Positions 61,929 through 64,000 of a stretch of 64,000 nucleotides of DNA are shown here, piece after piece. The notes below the pieces were generated by a model. That model saw nothing but the letters and a program-made list of their open reading frames with translations, was not told the origin of the DNA and made no database searches. The DNA is from Pannonibacter anstelovis. Lineage in GTDB: Bacteria > Pseudomonadota > Alphaproteobacteria > Rhizobiales > Stappiaceae. Both the position numbers and the translations under genes were made by a program. The number at the start of each line of letters is the position of its first letter. The stretch's first letter is position 1. The stretch spans positions 372,001 to 436,000 of the forward strand of contig NZ_JBAKBF010000002.1 in NCBI RefSeq assembly GCF_036881715.1, given 5' to 3'.

Positions 61929-62989
61929 TGGCTTTTCTCGAACTCAAGAACCTCCAGAAGTCCTTCGGGCTCAACACCGTCGTGAAGGACTTCTCCCTGT
62001 CCGTCGGCGCCGGTGAATTCATCTCGCTGCTGGGGCCGTCAGGCTGTGGCAAGACGACGGTGCTGCGCATGGTCGCCGGTTTCGAAACGCCCACCACGGG
62101 TGTCATAGAAATCGGCGGACAGAACGTCACCTACGCCAAGCCGAACGCCCGCAACATCGGCATGGTGTTCCAGGCCTATGCCCTGTTTCCCAACATGACG
62201 GTGGCACAGAACGTTGCCTTCGGCCTGAAGATCAAGGGGGTGCCGCGGTCCGAGGCCGACGCCCGTGTAGCCGAGATGCTGAAGCTGATCGGCCTGCCGG
62301 ATCTGGGCGGGCGCTATCCGTTCCAGCTCTCGGGCGGGCAGCAGCAGCGTGTGGCTTTGGCCCGTGCACTTGCCCCACGGCCCAACGTGCTGCTGCTGGA
62401 CGAGCCGCTCTCGGCGCTCGATGCCAAGATCCGCGTCAGCCTGCGCAACGAGATCCGCGAGATCCAGAAGGAACTGGGCATCACGACGATCTTCGTGACC
62501 CATGATCAGGAAGAGGCGCTGTCCATGTCGGACCGAATCGTCGTCATGTACGGCGGTGTGGCCGAGCAGGTGGGCAATCCCTTCGAGATCTACAGCCGCC
62601 CCAGAACGCAGTTCGTCGCCAATTTCGTCGGCACGCTCAATACGTTTGAAGCGAAGGCGGTGGACGGTGAGAAGGGCGTCATCAGCCTTGCCGGGCGTCA
62701 GATCGCTCTGACGGAAGGCGGCCTTGCTGCGCGCAAGGATGAGGCGCTTTCCGTTGCACTGCGGCCCGAGGCGCTGCATCTGGGCCGTGGCAGCGACGAT
62801 GACATTCTTTTGCCTGCAGAGGTCGAGGATGTGCATTTCATGGGAGCCATCATCCGCCTGAAGCTGAATGTGGCGGGCACGAAAGTGTCGCTCGACACCT
62901 TCAACCGCAGCGATGCCCCGCCCCCGTCTGCAGGCTCCACCGTAGAAATCGGCTTCGCCCCGCGTGACCTGATCGTGCTGCAGGGTTGA
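61928..62989 (+). CDS. ABC transporter ATPase (PotA/FbpC-type)
   Basis: A 353-residue ATPase: Walker A GPSGCGKTT, Q-loop FQAYALFPNM, signature LSGGQQQR, Walker B LLLDEPLSALD, H-loop THDQEEALSMSDR, and a C-terminal TOBE domain (VALRPEALHLG, VEDVHFMGAIIRLKL). This is the form used for polyamine, iron and phosphonate import. It ends the operon; the hydrolase gene beyond converges on it. Confidence 0.9.
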   Translation: MAFLELKNLQKSFGLNTVVKDFSLSVGAGEFISLLGPSGCGKTTVLRMVAGFETPTTGVIEIGGQNVTYAKPNARNIGMVFQAYALFPNMTVAQNVAFGLKIKGVPRSEADARVAEMLKLIGLPDLGGRYPFQLSGGQQQRVALARALAPRPNVLLLDEPLSALDAKIRVSLRNEIREIQKELGITTIFVTHDQEEALSMSDRIVVMYGGVAEQVGNPFEIYSRPRTQFVANFVGTLNTFEAKAVDGEKGVISLAGRQIALTEGGLAARKDEALSVALRPEALHLGRGSDDDILLPAEVEDVHFMGAIIRLKLNVAGTKVSLDTFNRSDAPPPSAGSTVEIGFAPRDLIVLQG

Positions 62990-63047
62990 CGGAAATTGTC
63001 CTGGGGCCGCCTGATGGCTGCCCCAGGTGCTCTTGACGTACTGGTGA

Positions 63048-63986
63048 TCATGCGCGGGCAAAGGCCAGCAGATCCGGGTTGATCACCTCGGGATGGGTCG
63101 CGAAGGGGGCATGCGAGAGGCCCGGATAGGTCTTCAGCGTGCCGTTCTTCAGAAGCTTGATGGCCTTGTGCGCGGAGTTCGAGATCGGGACGATCTGGTC
63201 ATCCTCGCCATGCATCAACAGGACCGGGATGGTGAGGGCCTTCAGATCCTCAGTGAAATCGGTCTCCGAAAAGGCCTTGATGCAATCGTAGTGGGCCTTG
63301 GCGCCGCCCATCATACCCTGTCTCCACCAGTTCTGGATCTGGCCCTGGCTGACCTTGGCACCCTCCCGGTTGAAGCCGAAGAACGGTCCACTCGGGATGT
63401 CGAGGAAGAACTGTGCGCGGTTGGCGATGAGGGCTGCGCGGAAGCCGTCGAAGACTTCGAGCGGAATGCCGTCTGGATTGGCCTCAGACTTCACCATCAC
63501 CGGGGGAACTGCCCCGATCAGAACGGCCTTGGCGATGCGGCCCTTTTCGGCCCGGGCGGCGTAGCGCGCCACTTCACCGCCACCGGTCGAGTGGCCAATG
63601 TGGATGGCATTCTTCAGGTCCAGCGCACGGGCGAGTTCGACAACGTCATTGGCGTAGGTGTCCATGTCGTTGCCGGTGTCCGTCTGGTCTGAGCGGCCAT
63701 GGCCACGCCGGTCGTGGGCAATGACGCGGTAGCCCTGCTCCAGGAAATACAGCATCTGATTGTCCCAGTCGTCGCCGGACAGCGGCCAGCCGTGATGGAA
63801 GACAACCGGCTGGGCGTCCTTCGAGCCCCAGTCCTTGTAGAAGATATTGGTTCCGTCCTGCGTCTTGATCGTAGCCATGGTCAATGCTCCTTGTGCCTGG
63901 GCGCCAGCCGCCCGGTTCAGTATCAGAAGGGCAGCGGCTGCTGCCCCGGTGGAAAGAAGAGTTCGCCGTGTGAGGTCGAAGGTCAT
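63048..63986 (-). CDS. Alpha/beta hydrolase with Tat-type leader (chloroperoxidase-like)
   Basis: A 312-residue alpha/beta hydrolase. Nucleophile Ser in GHSTGGGE, acid Asp in HGEDDQIVP, and His in GLSHAPFATHPE form the triad; the N-terminus of the core (FYKDWGSKDAQPVVFHHGWPLSGDDWDNQ) is typical of cofactor-free haloperoxidases/esterases. A leader LTRRTLLSTGAAAAALLILN with twin Arg and AQAQG suggests Tat export, whereas most relatives start near the internal MATIKTQDG. Substrate unknown. It converges on the ABC operon. Confidence 0.85.
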   Translation of the reverse strand: MTFDLTRRTLLSTGAAAAALLILNRAAGAQAQGALTMATIKTQDGTNIFYKDWGSKDAQPVVFHHGWPLSGDDWDNQMLYFLEQGYRVIAHDRRGHGRSDQTDTGNDMDTYANDVVELARALDLKNAIHIGHSTGGGEVARYAARAEKGRIAKAVLIGAVPPVMVKSEANPDGIPLEVFDGFRAALIANRAQFFLDIPSGPFFGFNREGAKVSQGQIQNWWRQGMMGGAKAHYDCIKAFSETDFTEDLKALTIPVLLMHGEDDQIVPISNSAHKAIKLLKNGTLKTYPGLSHAPFATHPEVINPDLLAFARA

Positions 63987-64000
63987 TGCGATCCCTTTCT

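Overview
The window is about 64 kb of dense, GC-rich chromosome. Gene content and synteny point to an alphaproteobacterium of the Hyphomicrobiales/Rhodobacterales type, perhaps close to Stappiaceae (Pannonibacter, Roseibium). The pointers are the fixHIS tail, an aglEFGAK alpha-glucoside operon, the murA-DUF2948-hisD-UPF0262-LMW phosphatase-infA-maf-yacG block, PhoX, and abundant TRAP, tripartite and ABC importers. The assignment rests on inference from gene order; no 16S gene is present.

Layout. 1-2.6 kb: end of fixH, then fixI and fixS (copper loading of cbb3 oxidase). 2.6-6 kb: a possibly broken micro-ORF, a stand-alone receiver protein, an unknown small protein, and a three-gene operon (SDR, DCC thiol oxidoreductase, DUF3429). 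6.1-9 kb: Tat-exported phosphatase PhoX behind a Pho-box-like repeat, and a NUDIX hydrolase whose start lies under a hairpin. 9-18 kb: alpha-glucoside utilisation (LacI repressor and GH1 glucosidase divergent from aglE-F-G-A-K, two matching operators). 18-25 kb: a DsbA-like protein, then a GntR-TRAP-idonate/gulonate dehydrogenase operon divergent from uxuA, forming a sugar-acid route to 2-keto-3-deoxygluconate. 25-27.4 kb: YqaA, a polyprenyl-type glycosyltransferase and a ChbG/HpnK deacetylase. 27.4-35.4 kb: a hydratase, a LysR regulator, a TctCBA importer, an AroE paralogue and QuiC, read as uptake of quinate/shikimate-type acids and conversion to protocatechuate. 35.4-42 kb: orphan ParD, tRNA-Thr and the murA-yacG housekeeping block. 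42.3-44 kb: periplasmic 5'-nucleotidase.

44.2-48.6 kb holds the most unusual locus: a TPR plus beta-barrel outer-membrane protein resembling Slam (surface lipoprotein assembly modulator) exporters, followed directly by a 989-residue exported protein with a FecR domain, a Pro-Glu/Gln linker and a C-terminal domain that looks like a TbpB-type Slam handle barrel, but with no lipobox. This may be an uncharacterised exporter/cargo pair.

48.9-55.4 kb: tRNA-Phe, a repeat-rich intergenic stretch, then a homogentisate operon (hmgA, fumarylacetoacetase, a beta-lactamase-fold protein with altered metal ligands, an FAD monooxygenase, DUF2783) divergent from a MarR regulator. 55.5-63 kb: two ABC importer operons, each preceded by CTGTCAY repeats with 11-bp spacing like Pho boxes, then a Tat-type alpha/beta hydrolase.

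Two themes connect the genes. One is carbon scavenging (alpha-glucosides, aldonates, hydroaromatics, homogentisate), each set paired with its own regulator. The other is a likely phosphate-starvation set (PhoX, 5'-nucleotidase and two ABC importers) inferred only from shared upstream repeats. Stem-loops recur between binding-protein genes and the permease genes that follow.
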